Below are positions 16,644 to 25,363 of a DNA stretch of 64,000 nt, piece by piece. Location of the stretch: assembly GCF_001940455.1 (NCBI RefSeq), contig NZ_MKQR01000018.1, positions 220,439 to 284,438 of the forward strand, read 5' to 3'. The DNA is from Actinokineospora bangkokensis. GTDB lineage: Bacteria > Actinomycetota > Actinomycetes > Mycobacteriales > Pseudonocardiaceae. How positions within the stretch are numbered: the first letter of the stretch is position 1; each line of letters begins with the position of its first letter. A program made the position numbers and the translations under genes. The notes under the pieces are model-generated. The model was given only the letters and a program-made list of their open reading frames with translations, searched no databases and was not told where the DNA came from.

Positions 16644-17540
16644 ATGCACCGCCGCCTGCTCCCGGTCGCCCTCGCCGTGGCCGCGTCCCTCACCCTGACC
16701 GCCCTGCCCGCGTCGGCGCGCCCGGTGGTGCTGCCGACCGTGCTGGGCCTGCCGGACGGCTTCCAGCCCGAGGGCATCGCCATCGCGGGGACCACCGCCT
16801 ACTTCGGCTCGCGCGCCACCGGCGACATCCGCGCCGTCGACCTGGTGACCGGGCGCGGCCGGGCGCTGGCCGCAGGCCCCGGCACCCCGTCGCTGGGGTT
16901 GAAGGTCGACGGCGCGGGCGGGCTGTGGGTGGCCGGTGGCACCGGCGGCGACGCCAGGGTGATCAGCACGCGGACCGGCGCGACCCTCGCGTCCTACCGG
17001 TTCGCCGAGTCCGACACGTTCGTCAACGACGTCGTGCTGACCCGCGGCGGTGCGTGGTTCACCGACTCCCGCAAGGCGGTGCTGTACCGGGTGGACGGCG
17101 GTCGCGCGAGCACGCTGGCGCTGACCGGCGTCCCCATCGTGGCGGGCGGCACCAACCTCAACGGCATCGTGGAGAGCCCGGACGGCCGGTCGCTGCTGGC
17201 GGTGAACAGCGCGAACGGCACGCTCTACCGCATCGACCCCGCGACCGGCGCCGCCACCGCCGTCGACCTCGGCGGCGAGGTGCTGACCAACGGCGACGGG
17301 CTGTGGCGGGAGGGGCGCACGCTCTACGTCGCGCAGAACCGGCTCAACACCGTGGCCGAGTTCACCCTGTCCCGGGACGGCCGCGCGGGCGTGCTCCAGG
17401 GCAAGGTGACCTCGCCTGCCTTCGACGTGCCCACCACCATCGCGGCCTTCGGCAACCGCCTGTACCTGCCGAACGCGCGGTTCACCACGCCGCCGACCCC
17501 GCAGACCACCTACACCGCCAGCGCCATCCGCAAGCCCTGA
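16644..17540 (+). CDS. secreted SMP-30/gluconolactonase-like beta-propeller protein
   Basis: 298 residues. A Sec signal peptide (MHRRLLPVALAVAASLTLTA, cleavage near ASA-R) precedes a six-bladed propeller: repeated strands such as GFQPEGIAIAG, GLKVDGAGGLWVAGG, LNGIVESPDGRSLLAVNS and LTNGDGLWREGRTLYVAQN. These match the SMP-30/NHL-like group; the NGDGL motif is typical of the metal or substrate face. The enzymatic substrate is unknown. ATG 16644 is supported by AGGAG 10 bases upstream. It ends at a bidirectional terminator facing the convergent oxidase gene. Confidence 0.75.
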   Translation: MHRRLLPVALAVAASLTLTALPASARPVVLPTVLGLPDGFQPEGIAIAGTTAYFGSRATGDIRAVDLVTGRGRALAAGPGTPSLGLKVDGAGGLWVAGGTGGDARVISTRTGATLASYRFAESDTFVNDVVLTRGGAWFTDSRKAVLYRVDGGRASTLALTGVPIVAGGTNLNGIVESPDGRSLLAVNSANGTLYRIDPATGAATAVDLGGEVLTNGDGLWREGRTLYVAQNRLNTVAEFTLSRDGRAGVLQGKVTSPAFDVPTTIAAFGNRLYLPNARFTTPPTPQTTYTASAIRKP

Positions 17541-17547
17541 CGCCGGG

Positions 17548-17581
17548 CGCGGGTCGGCTCACCGCGGTGGGCCGACCCGCG
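17548..17581. terminator. bidirectional hairpin terminator
   Basis: CGCGGGTCGGCTCACC pairs with GGTGGGCCGACCCGCG around a 2-base loop (one G-T pair). It lies between convergent genes ending at 17540 and 17594. Confidence 0.75.
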
Positions 17582-17593
17582 CGGAACCCGCTG

Positions 17594-18850
17594 TCAGGCC
17601 AGGGTTTCCCGGGTGATCTCGGCGGTGGAGGCGACCCCGGACAGGCCCATGGTGAGGTCGAACTCCGCCAGGACGTTGCCCACCACGTCCGCCACGCCCG
17701 CGCTGCCGCCGATCGCGAGGCCGTAGATGTGCGGGCGCCCCAGGGTGACCGCGTCCGCGCCCAGGGCGAGGGCCTTGAACACGTCCGCCCCGGTGCGCAC
17801 GCCGCTGTCGAGCAGCAGCGGGTACTCGGGGCCGACGGCCTCGCGCACGTCGACGAGGGCGTCCAGCGACGCCACCGACCCGTCCACCTGGCGCCCGCCG
17901 TGGTTGGACACCATGACCGCGTCGACGCCGAGGTCGACGGCGCGGCGGGCGTCGTCGGGGTGCAGGACCCCCTTGAGCACCACCGGCAACCGGGTGCGCT
18001 CGCGCAGGGTCGCGATGTGGTCCCAGGTCAGCGCGGGGTTGGAGTAGACGTCCAGGAACGCCTCCACCGCCGCGCGCGGCACCGGGGAGCGCAGGTTGTC
18101 CAGCAGGCCGCCGGGGTGCTCGCGGCTGATCGACAGCAGCGTGCGCACCGCCGCCGGGGTGATCCGCACGTCGCGGGCCGGGCCGCCCGCGCGGGCGCGG
18201 GCCAGCTCCAGGAAGCGCGGGTCGGAGGTGTACTGGGCGATGCCGATGCCCTGGGAGAACGGCAGGCTGCCCAGGTTGAGGTCCTGCGGGCGCCAGCCGA
18301 GCATCGTGGTGTCGAGGGTGACCACCACCGCGCCCGCGCCGATCGCGGCCGCGCGGGCGAGGAAGCTGTCGACCAGGTCCTCGTCGCGGCTCCAGTAGAG
18401 CTGGAACCAGCGGGCGGCGTCGCCCATCGCCGCCGCGGTGCGCTCCATGGGGCTGCTGCCCTGGCAGGAAAGGATGTAGGGCACCCCGGCCGCGGCGGCG
18501 CCGCGGCCGATGAGGACGTCGGCGTCGCGGGCGACCAGGCCCGCCGCGCCCACCGGGGCGAGCAGCAGCGGCGTGGGCAGGGTCCGGCCGAGCAGGGTCA
18601 CCGACATGTCCCGCTCGGTGACGTCGCGCAGCATCCTCGGCACGATCCGGTGGCGCTCGAACGCGGCCCGGTTGGCCGACATCGTCGCGCCCTCCCCGGC
18701 GCCGCCCTCGACGTACGCCCACGCCTTGCGCGACATCCGGCGGTGGGCGGCGGCGCGCAGGGCGGCGGCATCGGTGGGCACCCGCGGGCGGGCGCCGGAG
18801 ACCCCGGCCCGGTAGATCGCCTCTTGCCGCAACCGGCCCAGTCCGGACAT
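17594..18850 (-). CDS. FMN-dependent alpha-hydroxy-acid oxidase, lactate 2-monooxygenase-like
   Basis: 418 residues with a TIM-barrel flavoprotein signature. Early motifs are KAWAYVEGGAGEGATMSAN and LLAPVGAAGL. The active-site segment VSNHGGRQVDGS contains the catalytic His and Arg, and phosphate-binding SGVRTGADVFKALALGA follows. The extended N-terminus (LGRLRQEAIYRAG) fits lactate 2-monooxygenase (lactate to acetate, CO2 and water) better than lactate dehydrogenase. ATG 18850 starts at the MSGLGRLRQ head. It follows the FAD dehydrogenase by 62 bases on the same strand, so the two may be one operon. Confidence 0.88.
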   Translation of the reverse strand: MSGLGRLRQEAIYRAGVSGARPRVPTDAAALRAAAHRRMSRKAWAYVEGGAGEGATMSANRAAFERHRIVPRMLRDVTERDMSVTLLGRTLPTPLLLAPVGAAGLVARDADVLIGRGAAAAGVPYILSCQGSSPMERTAAAMGDAARWFQLYWSRDEDLVDSFLARAAAIGAGAVVVTLDTTMLGWRPQDLNLGSLPFSQGIGIAQYTSDPRFLELARARAGGPARDVRITPAAVRTLLSISREHPGGLLDNLRSPVPRAAVEAFLDVYSNPALTWDHIATLRERTRLPVVLKGVLHPDDARRAVDLGVDAVMVSNHGGRQVDGSVASLDALVDVREAVGPEYPLLLDSGVRTGADVFKALALGADAVTLGRPHIYGLAIGGSAGVADVVGNVLAEFDLTMGLSGVASTAEITRETLA

Positions 18851-18912
18851 GCGCACTCCTGTCGTGTCGGCCCGCCGTCGCACCCGGCGGGAGCGTAACC
18901 CCGGTCGGGCCC

Positions 18913-20574
18913 TCAGACCGCCGCCGCGGCGCCGCGGCCCGCGGCGCGCCCGGAGAACAGGCAGCCGCCGAGGAAGGTGCCCTCCAGCGACCGGTGGCCG
19001 TGCACCCCGCCGCCGCCGAAGCCCGCGACCTCGCCCGCGGCGAACAGCCCGGGGAGGGGGCCGTCGGCGCCCAGGACGCGGCCGTCGAGGTCGGTCTGGA
19101 GGCCGCCGAGGGTCTTGCGGGTGAGGATGGTGAGCCGCACCGCGATGAGCGGGCCCGCGGCCGGGTCGAGGATGCGGTGCGGGGCGGCCACCCTGGCCAG
19201 CTTGTCGCTGAGCGCGCGGCGGGCGTTGTGGATCGCCATCACCTGCAGGTCCTTGGTGTAGGGGTTGTCCACCTCCCGGTCGCGCGCCTCGATCTGCCTG
19301 CGCAGGTCGTCGAGGTCGATCAGCGGCTCGGCGGTGAGCTTGTTCATGCCCGCCACCAGTTCGGTGAGGGTGTCGGCGACGACGAAGTCCTCCCCGTTGC
19401 GCTTGAACGCCTCCACCGGGGCCGGGGCGCCGGGGCGCACCCGCGACAGCATGAGCTTGATGTCCTTGCCGGTCAGGTCGGGGTTCTGCTCGGAGCCGGA
19501 GAGCGCGAACTCCTTCTCGATGATCTTCTGGGTGAGCACCAGCCAGGAGTGGTCGTACCCGGAGCGGCCGATAGCGGCGAGGGTGGACAGCGTGTCGAAG
19601 CCGGGGAAGTCGGGCGCGCCGAAGCGCTTGCCCCGCGCGTCGAACCACAGCGACGAGGGGCCGGGCAGGATGCGGATGCCGTGCCGGGCCCAGATCGGGT
19701 CCCAGTTGCGGATGCCCTCGGTGTAGTGCCACATGCGGTCGCGGTTGACGACCCGGCCGCCCGCGTCCTCGGTGATCGCCAGCATGCGGCCGTCGACGTG
19801 CTCGGGCACCCCGGAGATGAGGGTGCGCGGCGCCGGGCCCAGCGCGGCGGGCCAGTTGCGCCGGACGGCGTCGTGGTCGGCGCCGATGCCCCCGGAGGTC
19901 ACCAGGACGGCGCCCGCGGTCAGCTCGAAGGAGCCCGTCTCGACCCGGGAGCTGCGCTCGCCGCGGCGGGCCCCGCTGGGCTCCAGCACCGCGCCGCGCA
20001 CGCCGGTGACCGCTCCCCCGGTCTTGACCAGGCCGTCGACCCGGTGGCGGAACCGCAGGTCGACCTTGCCCTCGGCGGCGGCGGCGCGCACCTGGGCGAC
20101 GAACGGGGCGAGCAGGCCGGGACCGGTGCCCCAGGTGATGTGGAAGCGGGGCACGGAGTTGCCGTGGCCGTCGGCGAGCCCGCCGCCGCGCTCGGCCCAG
20201 CCGACCAGCGGCACCCAGCGCACCCCCAGGCCGTGCAGCCAGGCCCGCTTCTCCCCCGCGGCGAAGTCGACGTAGGCGCGCGCCCAGCGCAGGCCCCAGT
20301 GGTCCTGGCCCGCCGGGTCGTCGGGGTCGCGGTCGAAGCCCGCCGAGCCCAGCCAGTCCTGCCAGGCCAGCTCGCGGGAGTCGCGGATGCGCATGCGCCG
20401 CTGCTCGGGGGAGTCGACGAGGAACAGCCCGCCGAAGGACCAGTGCGCCTGGCCGCCGAGGCCGCTCTCGGGCTCCTGGTCGACGACCACGACCCGCTTG
20501 CCCGCCCGCACCAGCTCGGCGGTCGCCACCAGCCCGGCGAGCCCGGCCCCCACCACGATCACATCGGCGTCCAT
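18913..20574 (-). CDS. FAD-binding dehydrogenase (KstD/fumarate-reductase flavoprotein family)
   Basis: 553 residues. The Rossmann motif VIVVGAGLAGLVATAELV with VVVVDQEPE starts at residue 5. Later come GGLFLVDSPEQRRM, VLVTSGGIGADHDAVRRNWP and the C-terminal FAD loop AGEVAGFGGGGVHGHRSLEG. This is the FAD-binding dehydrogenase group related to 3-ketosteroid Delta1-dehydrogenase and fumarate reductase; the exact substrate is unknown. ATG 20574 places the Rossmann motif at the usual distance from the N-terminus. No steroid cluster is visible around it. Confidence 0.88.
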   Translation of the reverse strand: MDADVIVVGAGLAGLVATAELVRAGKRVVVVDQEPESGLGGQAHWSFGGLFLVDSPEQRRMRIRDSRELAWQDWLGSAGFDRDPDDPAGQDHWGLRWARAYVDFAAGEKRAWLHGLGVRWVPLVGWAERGGGLADGHGNSVPRFHITWGTGPGLLAPFVAQVRAAAAEGKVDLRFRHRVDGLVKTGGAVTGVRGAVLEPSGARRGERSSRVETGSFELTAGAVLVTSGGIGADHDAVRRNWPAALGPAPRTLISGVPEHVDGRMLAITEDAGGRVVNRDRMWHYTEGIRNWDPIWARHGIRILPGPSSLWFDARGKRFGAPDFPGFDTLSTLAAIGRSGYDHSWLVLTQKIIEKEFALSGSEQNPDLTGKDIKLMLSRVRPGAPAPVEAFKRNGEDFVVADTLTELVAGMNKLTAEPLIDLDDLRRQIEARDREVDNPYTKDLQVMAIHNARRALSDKLARVAAPHRILDPAAGPLIAVRLTILTRKTLGGLQTDLDGRVLGADGPLPGLFAAGEVAGFGGGGVHGHRSLEGTFLGGCLFSGRAAGRGAAAAV

Positions 20575-20715
20575 CCCCCCAGCCTGCCGGCCGGGGCGTG
20601 ATCCGCCCGTTTCCCCGGGCGCGGCGCCCGGCCCGGAGGAGCTCACACCAGCACGAGCGCGCTGGTGCTGTCGATCGTCGTCAGCGCCACGTCATCTCCC
20701 GGGGCGGTGCGGGGG

Positions 20716-21159
20716 TCACCGGGTGAGGCGGTCCAGGAGTCCCAGCGCGGTGACGACGGTGGCGCGTTCGTCGGGGGTGAACCGGTCCTGCAGGGCGCGC
20801 GCCAGCCACTCCTCGCGCTCGGCGCGGCTGCCCAGGACGAACTCGTGCGCCGCGGCGCTGAGCCGCACCACCTGCCTGCGCCCGTCGTCGGGGTCCGGGG
20901 AGCGGGTCACCAGCCCCGCGGACTCCAGGCCCGCGAGCAGGGTCGCCATGGACTGCGGGCGGACCCGCTCGGCGGCGGCCAGCGCGCTGGCGCTGGAGGG
21001 GCCGTCCATGAGCCTGCTGAGCACCGAGGTCTGCGACGGGGTCAGCTCGTGGCCCGCCGCGACCTCCTTGAGCCTGCGGCGCAGCCTGCTGACCAGGGCG
21101 CGCAGCTCCCGGGCCGCCCGGACGGCCTCGGGGGATATCTCCTGTCCCACGCCGACCAC
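20716..21159 (-). CDS. MarR family transcriptional regulator
   Basis: 147 residues with a winged-helix fold. LTPSQTSVLSRLMD and ASALAAAERVRPQSMATLL form the helix-turn-helix, and DPDDGRRQVVRLS is the wing. Helices at both ends provide dimerisation. It lies 87 bases downstream of the flavin reductase on the same strand and could regulate the flavin reductase/ABC/monooxygenase region, but no operator palindrome was found. Confidence 0.92.
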   Translation of the reverse strand: MVGVGQEISPEAVRAARELRALVSRLRRRLKEVAAGHELTPSQTSVLSRLMDGPSSASALAAAERVRPQSMATLLAGLESAGLVTRSPDPDDGRRQVVRLSAAAHEFVLGSRAEREEWLARALQDRFTPDERATVVTALGLLDRLTR

Positions 21160-21246
21160 CCTAGGGCCGTCAGCCTGGACTGTCCAGTCTTGGCTGTCGA
21201 GTTCTCCGGCGCGCGAACCCCGGGGTCCGGGTCCTGCGTGGAGCGC

Positions 21247-21729
21247 TCAGCCGATGCCGTAGGAGCCGCGGTGGAACACCAGCGGCGCCTTGGTGGGGTC
21301 GGCGGCCAGGTCGAGCACGTGGCCGACGGCGATGGTGTGGTCGCCGCCGTCATACTCGTTCCACAGCTCGCAGTCCAGCCAGGCGCAGGTGCCTTCGAGC
21401 AGCGGGGCGCCGCCAGGGCCGGGGCGCCAGGCGACGCCGGCGAACTTGTCGGTGCCGCTGCGCGCGAACGCCGCCGAGACGTCGCGCTGGTCCTCGGCCA
21501 GGACGTTGACGCCGAGCTTGCCGATGCCCCGGATGACCGGCCAGGTGGTCGAGGTGCGCGCCGGGGAGAAGCTCACCAGCGGCGGGTCCAGCGACAGCGA
21601 GGCGAAGGACTGGCAGGTGAAGCCGACCGGGCCCGCCGGGGTGGTGGCGGTGATCACCACGATCCCGGACGCGAAGTGCCCCAGCACCTCGCGCATGCGG
21701 ATCGACGCCACCGGGACCGGTGCCTGCAC
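21247..21729 (-). CDS. flavin reductase family protein
   Basis: 160 residues of the FMN-binding split-barrel type: MREVLGHFASGIVVITA, GFTCQSFASLSLDPPLVSF, KLGVNVLAEDQ and GDHTIAVGHVL. These proteins use NAD(P)H to supply reduced flavin to partner monooxygenases. I chose GTG 21727-21729 since GGAGG lies 6 bases upstream. It is divergent from the ABC importer/monooxygenase operon that begins at 21968, which holds two flavin-dependent monooxygenases likely to need its product. Confidence 0.9.
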   Translation of the reverse strand: MQAPVPVASIRMREVLGHFASGIVVITATTPAGPVGFTCQSFASLSLDPPLVSFSPARTSTTWPVIRGIGKLGVNVLAEDQRDVSAAFARSGTDKFAGVAWRPGPGGAPLLEGTCAWLDCELWNEYDGGDHTIAVGHVLDLAADPTKAPLVFHRGSYGIG

Positions 21730-21967
21730 CTGGAGCCTCCTCACGCTCGCGACCAGCGGGCCGCGCACCGTCCACAGTGCACCGGACAGCCGTCGGCCCG
21801 CCGTCCAGCATGCCCCCGGGCACGCGGTTTGTCCACGCTCCCGGATGGTGGGCGCCCGGTCCCACGTCAAGCTCTACCGCAGAGTGGGAAGGGGTCCGGA
21901 CCTGCGCCGATCGGGGTTAGCGTCCGTCCGGTCCACACCCAGAACCCCCTCCCCAGGAGTGAGCGCC

Positions 21968-23581
21968 GTGCGCCAACGCAGCTCCCCCGCCCTGCTCGCA
22001 GCCACCGCTGCCGCCTCCGCACTGCTGCTGTCGGCGTGCGGCTCGGCGGGCACCGCGGCCACCGCCGACGCGGGTCCGCCGCGCCCCGGCGGCACCCTGC
22101 GGCTGGGCATCTCCTCCAACCCCGACTGCCTCGACCCGCAGCAGGTCGGCACCAACGCCGCGCTCAACGTCGGCAGGCAGGTCGTCGACTCGCTCACCGA
22201 CCAGGACCCCACCAGCGGGGAGATCAAGCCCTGGCTGGCGGAGAAGTGGGAGGTGTCCCCGGACGCGAAGGCGTTCACCTTCCACCTGCGCCAGGGCGTC
22301 ACCTTCTCCGACGGCAGCCCGCTGGACGCCGCCGCGGTCAAGGCCAGCTTCGACGGGATCAAGGCCCTCGGCGCCAAGGCGCTGCTCGGGGCCGGCTACC
22401 TGGCCGCCTACCAGGGCGCCGCGGTGGTCGACCCGCGCACGGTGACGATCACCTTCAGCGCCCCGAGCGCGCAGTTCCTCCAGGCCAGCTCCACCATGAG
22501 CCTGGGCGTGCTGGCCCCCTCGGCGTTCACCCGCTCGGCCGAGCAGCGCTGCCGGGGCGAGGGCCTGATCGGCTCCGGGCCGTTCACCGTGGCGAGCTTC
22601 ACCCCGAACCGGGAGGTCGTGCTCGCCAAGCGGGCGGGCTACGCCTGGGGCTCGGGCCTGTGGGGCCACCAGGGCGAGGCCTACCTGGACAAGGTGTCGT
22701 TCCAGGTCGTGCCCGAGCCGGGCGTGCGCACCGGCAGCCTGGCCTCCGGGCAGCTCGACGCGATCACCGACGTCCAGCCGGTCGACGAGCCGCAGTTCAC
22801 CAGCGGCGGGTTCACCGAGCCCACCCGGCCCAACCCCGGCATCGTGTTCAACCTGACCGCCAACACCACCCGCGGCGTGCTGACCGACGTCGCCGTGCGC
22901 CAGGCGGTGTCCAAGGGCATCGACCGCGCCGAGGTCACCTCCACGGTGCTGACCGCCAACTACAAGGCGGCCACCAGCGTGCTGGGCTCGGCCACGCCCT
23001 TCCACACCGACCTGTCCAAGGAGCTGGCCTACGACCCCGACGGCGCGCGCAAGGCGCTCGACGCCGCGGGCTGGGTGCCCGGCGCGGACGGCATCCGCGC
23101 CAAGGGCGGGCAGCGGTTGGCCGCGGGCGTGGTGTTCTCCCCGGTGTTCAACCAGAACCAGAGCGTGCTGGAGCTGATCCAGCAGCAGCTGCGCCGCATC
23201 GGCTTCGACCTCAGGATCGACCTGCGCACGACCGCGGAGTCGTTGCAGGTCCAGCAGTCCGGGCAGTACGACTTCCTCTGGTACAACACCACCCGCGCCG
23301 ACCCGGACATCCTGCGCCAGCTGTTCTCCACCAAGGCGGGCAACCGCGCCAAGATCGCCCCGGGTGAGCTCGACACCGCGCTCGACGCCCAGGCCGCCAC
23401 CGTCGACGCCGCCCAGCGCGGGCCCGCGGCGGAGCGGGCCCAGCGCCTCATCGTCGAGCAGGCGTACGCGATCCCGGTGTTCGAGCTGACCCAGGTGCTC
23501 GGCGTCGGGCCGAAGGCGCACGGCATCGAGTTCGAGGCGTCGTCGCGGCTGCGGCTGTTCGACGCCTGGGTGTCGCCGTGA
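21968..23581 (+). CDS. ABC transporter substrate-binding lipoprotein (family 5)
   Basis: 537 residues. A lipobox LLLSACG near residue 25 marks a lipoprotein. The mature part is an SBP_bac_5 protein: GGTLRLGISSNPDCLDPQQV, WEVSPDAKAFTFHLRQGVTFSDG, IGSGPFTVASF and AVRQAVSKGIDR. Such proteins deliver peptides, nickel chelates or small organic molecules to Dpp/Opp-type importers. GTG 21968 has AGGAG 8 bases upstream. It is the first gene of a six-gene operon, with its stop overlapping the first permease start. Confidence 0.92.
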   Translation: MRQRSSPALLAATAAASALLLSACGSAGTAATADAGPPRPGGTLRLGISSNPDCLDPQQVGTNAALNVGRQVVDSLTDQDPTSGEIKPWLAEKWEVSPDAKAFTFHLRQGVTFSDGSPLDAAAVKASFDGIKALGAKALLGAGYLAAYQGAAVVDPRTVTITFSAPSAQFLQASSTMSLGVLAPSAFTRSAEQRCRGEGLIGSGPFTVASFTPNREVVLAKRAGYAWGSGLWGHQGEAYLDKVSFQVVPEPGVRTGSLASGQLDAITDVQPVDEPQFTSGGFTEPTRPNPGIVFNLTANTTRGVLTDVAVRQAVSKGIDRAEVTSTVLTANYKAATSVLGSATPFHTDLSKELAYDPDGARKALDAAGWVPGADGIRAKGGQRLAAGVVFSPVFNQNQSVLELIQQQLRRIGFDLRIDLRTTAESLQVQQSGQYDFLWYNTTRADPDILRQLFSTKAGNRAKIAPGELDTALDAQAATVDAAQRGPAAERAQRLIVEQAYAIPVFELTQVLGVGPKAHGIEFEASSRLRLFDAWVSP

Positions 23582-24546
23582 GCCACGCCCTCCCGGCGGG
23601 GCGGGTGCTGCGCAGGCTCGGGCAGGCGGTGGTGGTGCTGTGGGCGGCGTTCACGCTGTCGTTCGCGGTGCTCTACCTGCTGCCCGGCGACGCGGTGCTC
23701 ACCAAGCTCGGCGCGGGCGACGCGGGGGTCACCGCGTCGCCCGCGGAGCTGGCCGCCGTCCGCGCCGAGTACGGGTTGGACGACCCGGTGCTGGTGCAGT
23801 ACGGCAAGCGCTTGCTGGCCGCGCTGCGCGGGGACTTCGGCACGTCGGTGACCACCGGCGACGACGCCACGCACATGGTGCTCGCCGCGCTGCCGCCGAC
23901 CCTGGCGGTGACCGGGCTGGCGCTGGTGCTGGCGGTGCTGCTCGGCGGCGGCGTCGCGGTCGCGGGCACCTACACCCGGCGCCGGTGGCTGGCCGACCTG
24001 CTGCTCTCGCTGCCCCCGCTGGGCACGGCGCTGCCGACGTTCTGGGTGGGCCTGGTGCTGATCCAGGTGTTCTCCTTCCAGCTGCGGCTGCTGCCCGCGC
24101 TGGGCTCCGACGGGTTCGACGCGCTGCTGCTGCCCGCGGTGACCCTGGCCCTGCCCACCGGGGCGGTGGTGGCGCAGGTGCTGGCCAAGAGCCTGCGCAC
24201 CCAACTGGCCGAACCGCACGTCGACGTGGTGCTGGCCAAGGGCGCCAGCCGGGCGCGAGTCCACTTCGGACACGCGCTGCGCGGCGCCGCGCTGCCCGCG
24301 CTGACCCTGGTCGGGGTGGTGGCGGGCAACCTGCTCGCCGGGTCGGTGGTCACCGAGGTGGTGTTCTCCCGCGACGGGGTCGGTCGGGTCACCGCGACCG
24401 CCGTCGCCGCGCAGGACACCCCGGTGGTGCAGGCCGTCGTGGTGCTGGCGGCGTTCTTCTTCGTGGTGGTGAACCTGGCCGTGGACCTGCTCTACCCGGT
24501 GCTGGACCCGCGGCTGGTCGAGCGGCGGGAGGTGGCCCGTGGTTGA
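23578..24546 (+). CDS. ABC transporter permease (DppB type)
   Basis: 322 residues with six predicted membrane helices and the DppB-like head (AFTLSFAVLYLLPGDAV). The EAA loop lies in LAKGASRARVHFGHALRGAALP. The GTG start overlaps the SBP stop (GTGA), so the genes are translationally coupled. It forms half of the channel with the next gene. Confidence 0.92.
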   Translation: MSHALPAGRVLRRLGQAVVVLWAAFTLSFAVLYLLPGDAVLTKLGAGDAGVTASPAELAAVRAEYGLDDPVLVQYGKRLLAALRGDFGTSVTTGDDATHMVLAALPPTLAVTGLALVLAVLLGGGVAVAGTYTRRRWLADLLLSLPPLGTALPTFWVGLVLIQVFSFQLRLLPALGSDGFDALLLPAVTLALPTGAVVAQVLAKSLRTQLAEPHVDVVLAKGASRARVHFGHALRGAALPALTLVGVVAGNLLAGSVVTEVVFSRDGVGRVTATAVAAQDTPVVQAVVVLAAFFFVVVNLAVDLLYPVLDPRLVERREVARG

Positions 24547-25363
24547 CGTGCGCGCGCGGTCGGTGGTGCGGCGCCCCGGGTTGGCGCTGTCGGTGGCCGT
24601 GCTGGTGCTGGTGCTCCTCGCCGCGGTGCTGCCGGGGCTGTTCACCGACCAGGACCCGCTGGCCGGGGTGCCCGCCGAGCGGCTGCGGGGCCCGTCGTGG
24701 GAGCACTGGTTCGGCACCGACGAGACCGGCCGCGACCTGTTCACCCGGGTCGTGCACGGCACCGGCCTGTCGCTGCGGGCGACCGCGCTGGCGGTGGCGG
24801 TGGCCCTGCTGGCCGGGTCCGCGCTCGGGCTGCTCGCCGGGTTCCGCGGCGGGTGGCTGGACTCGGTGCTGATGCGGGTGGTCGACGTGCTCCAGGCGAT
24901 CCCGGCGATCCTGCTGTCGCTGGCCCTGGTCACCGCGCTGGGCTTCGGCACGACGAACGTGGCCGTCGCGGTCGGGGTGTCCAACCTCGCCGCGTTCGCC
25001 CGGCTGATGCGGGCCGAGGTGCTGCGGGTGAGGTCCGGGGTGTTCGTCGAGGCGGCGCGGGCGGGCGGCGTGCGGTGGGGCGGGGTGCTGGGCAGGCACG
25101 TGCTGCCGCACGCGCTCGGGCCGGTGCTGGTGCTGGCCGCGCTCACCTTCGGCACCGCGGTGCTGGAGGTCTCGGCGCTGAGCTTCCTGGGCTTCGGGGC
25201 CACCCCGCCGACGCCAGAGTGGGGCGCGCTGGTGGCGGGCGGGCGCAGCTTCCTGGCCTCGGCGTGGTGGCTGACCACCTTCCCCGGGCTGGTGGTGGCC
25301 GTGGTGGTGCTGGCGGCGAACCGGGTGGGCCGGGCGCTGGACGACGAGCGGAGGACGGCGTGA
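24539..25363 (+). CDS. ABC transporter permease (DppC type)
   Basis: 274 residues, six helices. The DppC-like features are HWFGTDETGRDLFTRVVHG and the EAA loop EAARAGGVRWGGVLGRHVLPH, with SALSFLGFGATPPTPEWG near the C-terminus. It overlaps the preceding permease by 8 bases and the following ATPase by 4, all one operon. Confidence 0.92.
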   Translation: MVDVRARSVVRRPGLALSVAVLVLVLLAAVLPGLFTDQDPLAGVPAERLRGPSWEHWFGTDETGRDLFTRVVHGTGLSLRATALAVAVALLAGSALGLLAGFRGGWLDSVLMRVVDVLQAIPAILLSLALVTALGFGTTNVAVAVGVSNLAAFARLMRAEVLRVRSGVFVEAARAGGVRWGGVLGRHVLPHALGPVLVLAALTFGTAVLEVSALSFLGFGATPPTPEWGALVAGGRSFLASAWWLTTFPGLVVAVVVLAANRVGRALDDERRTA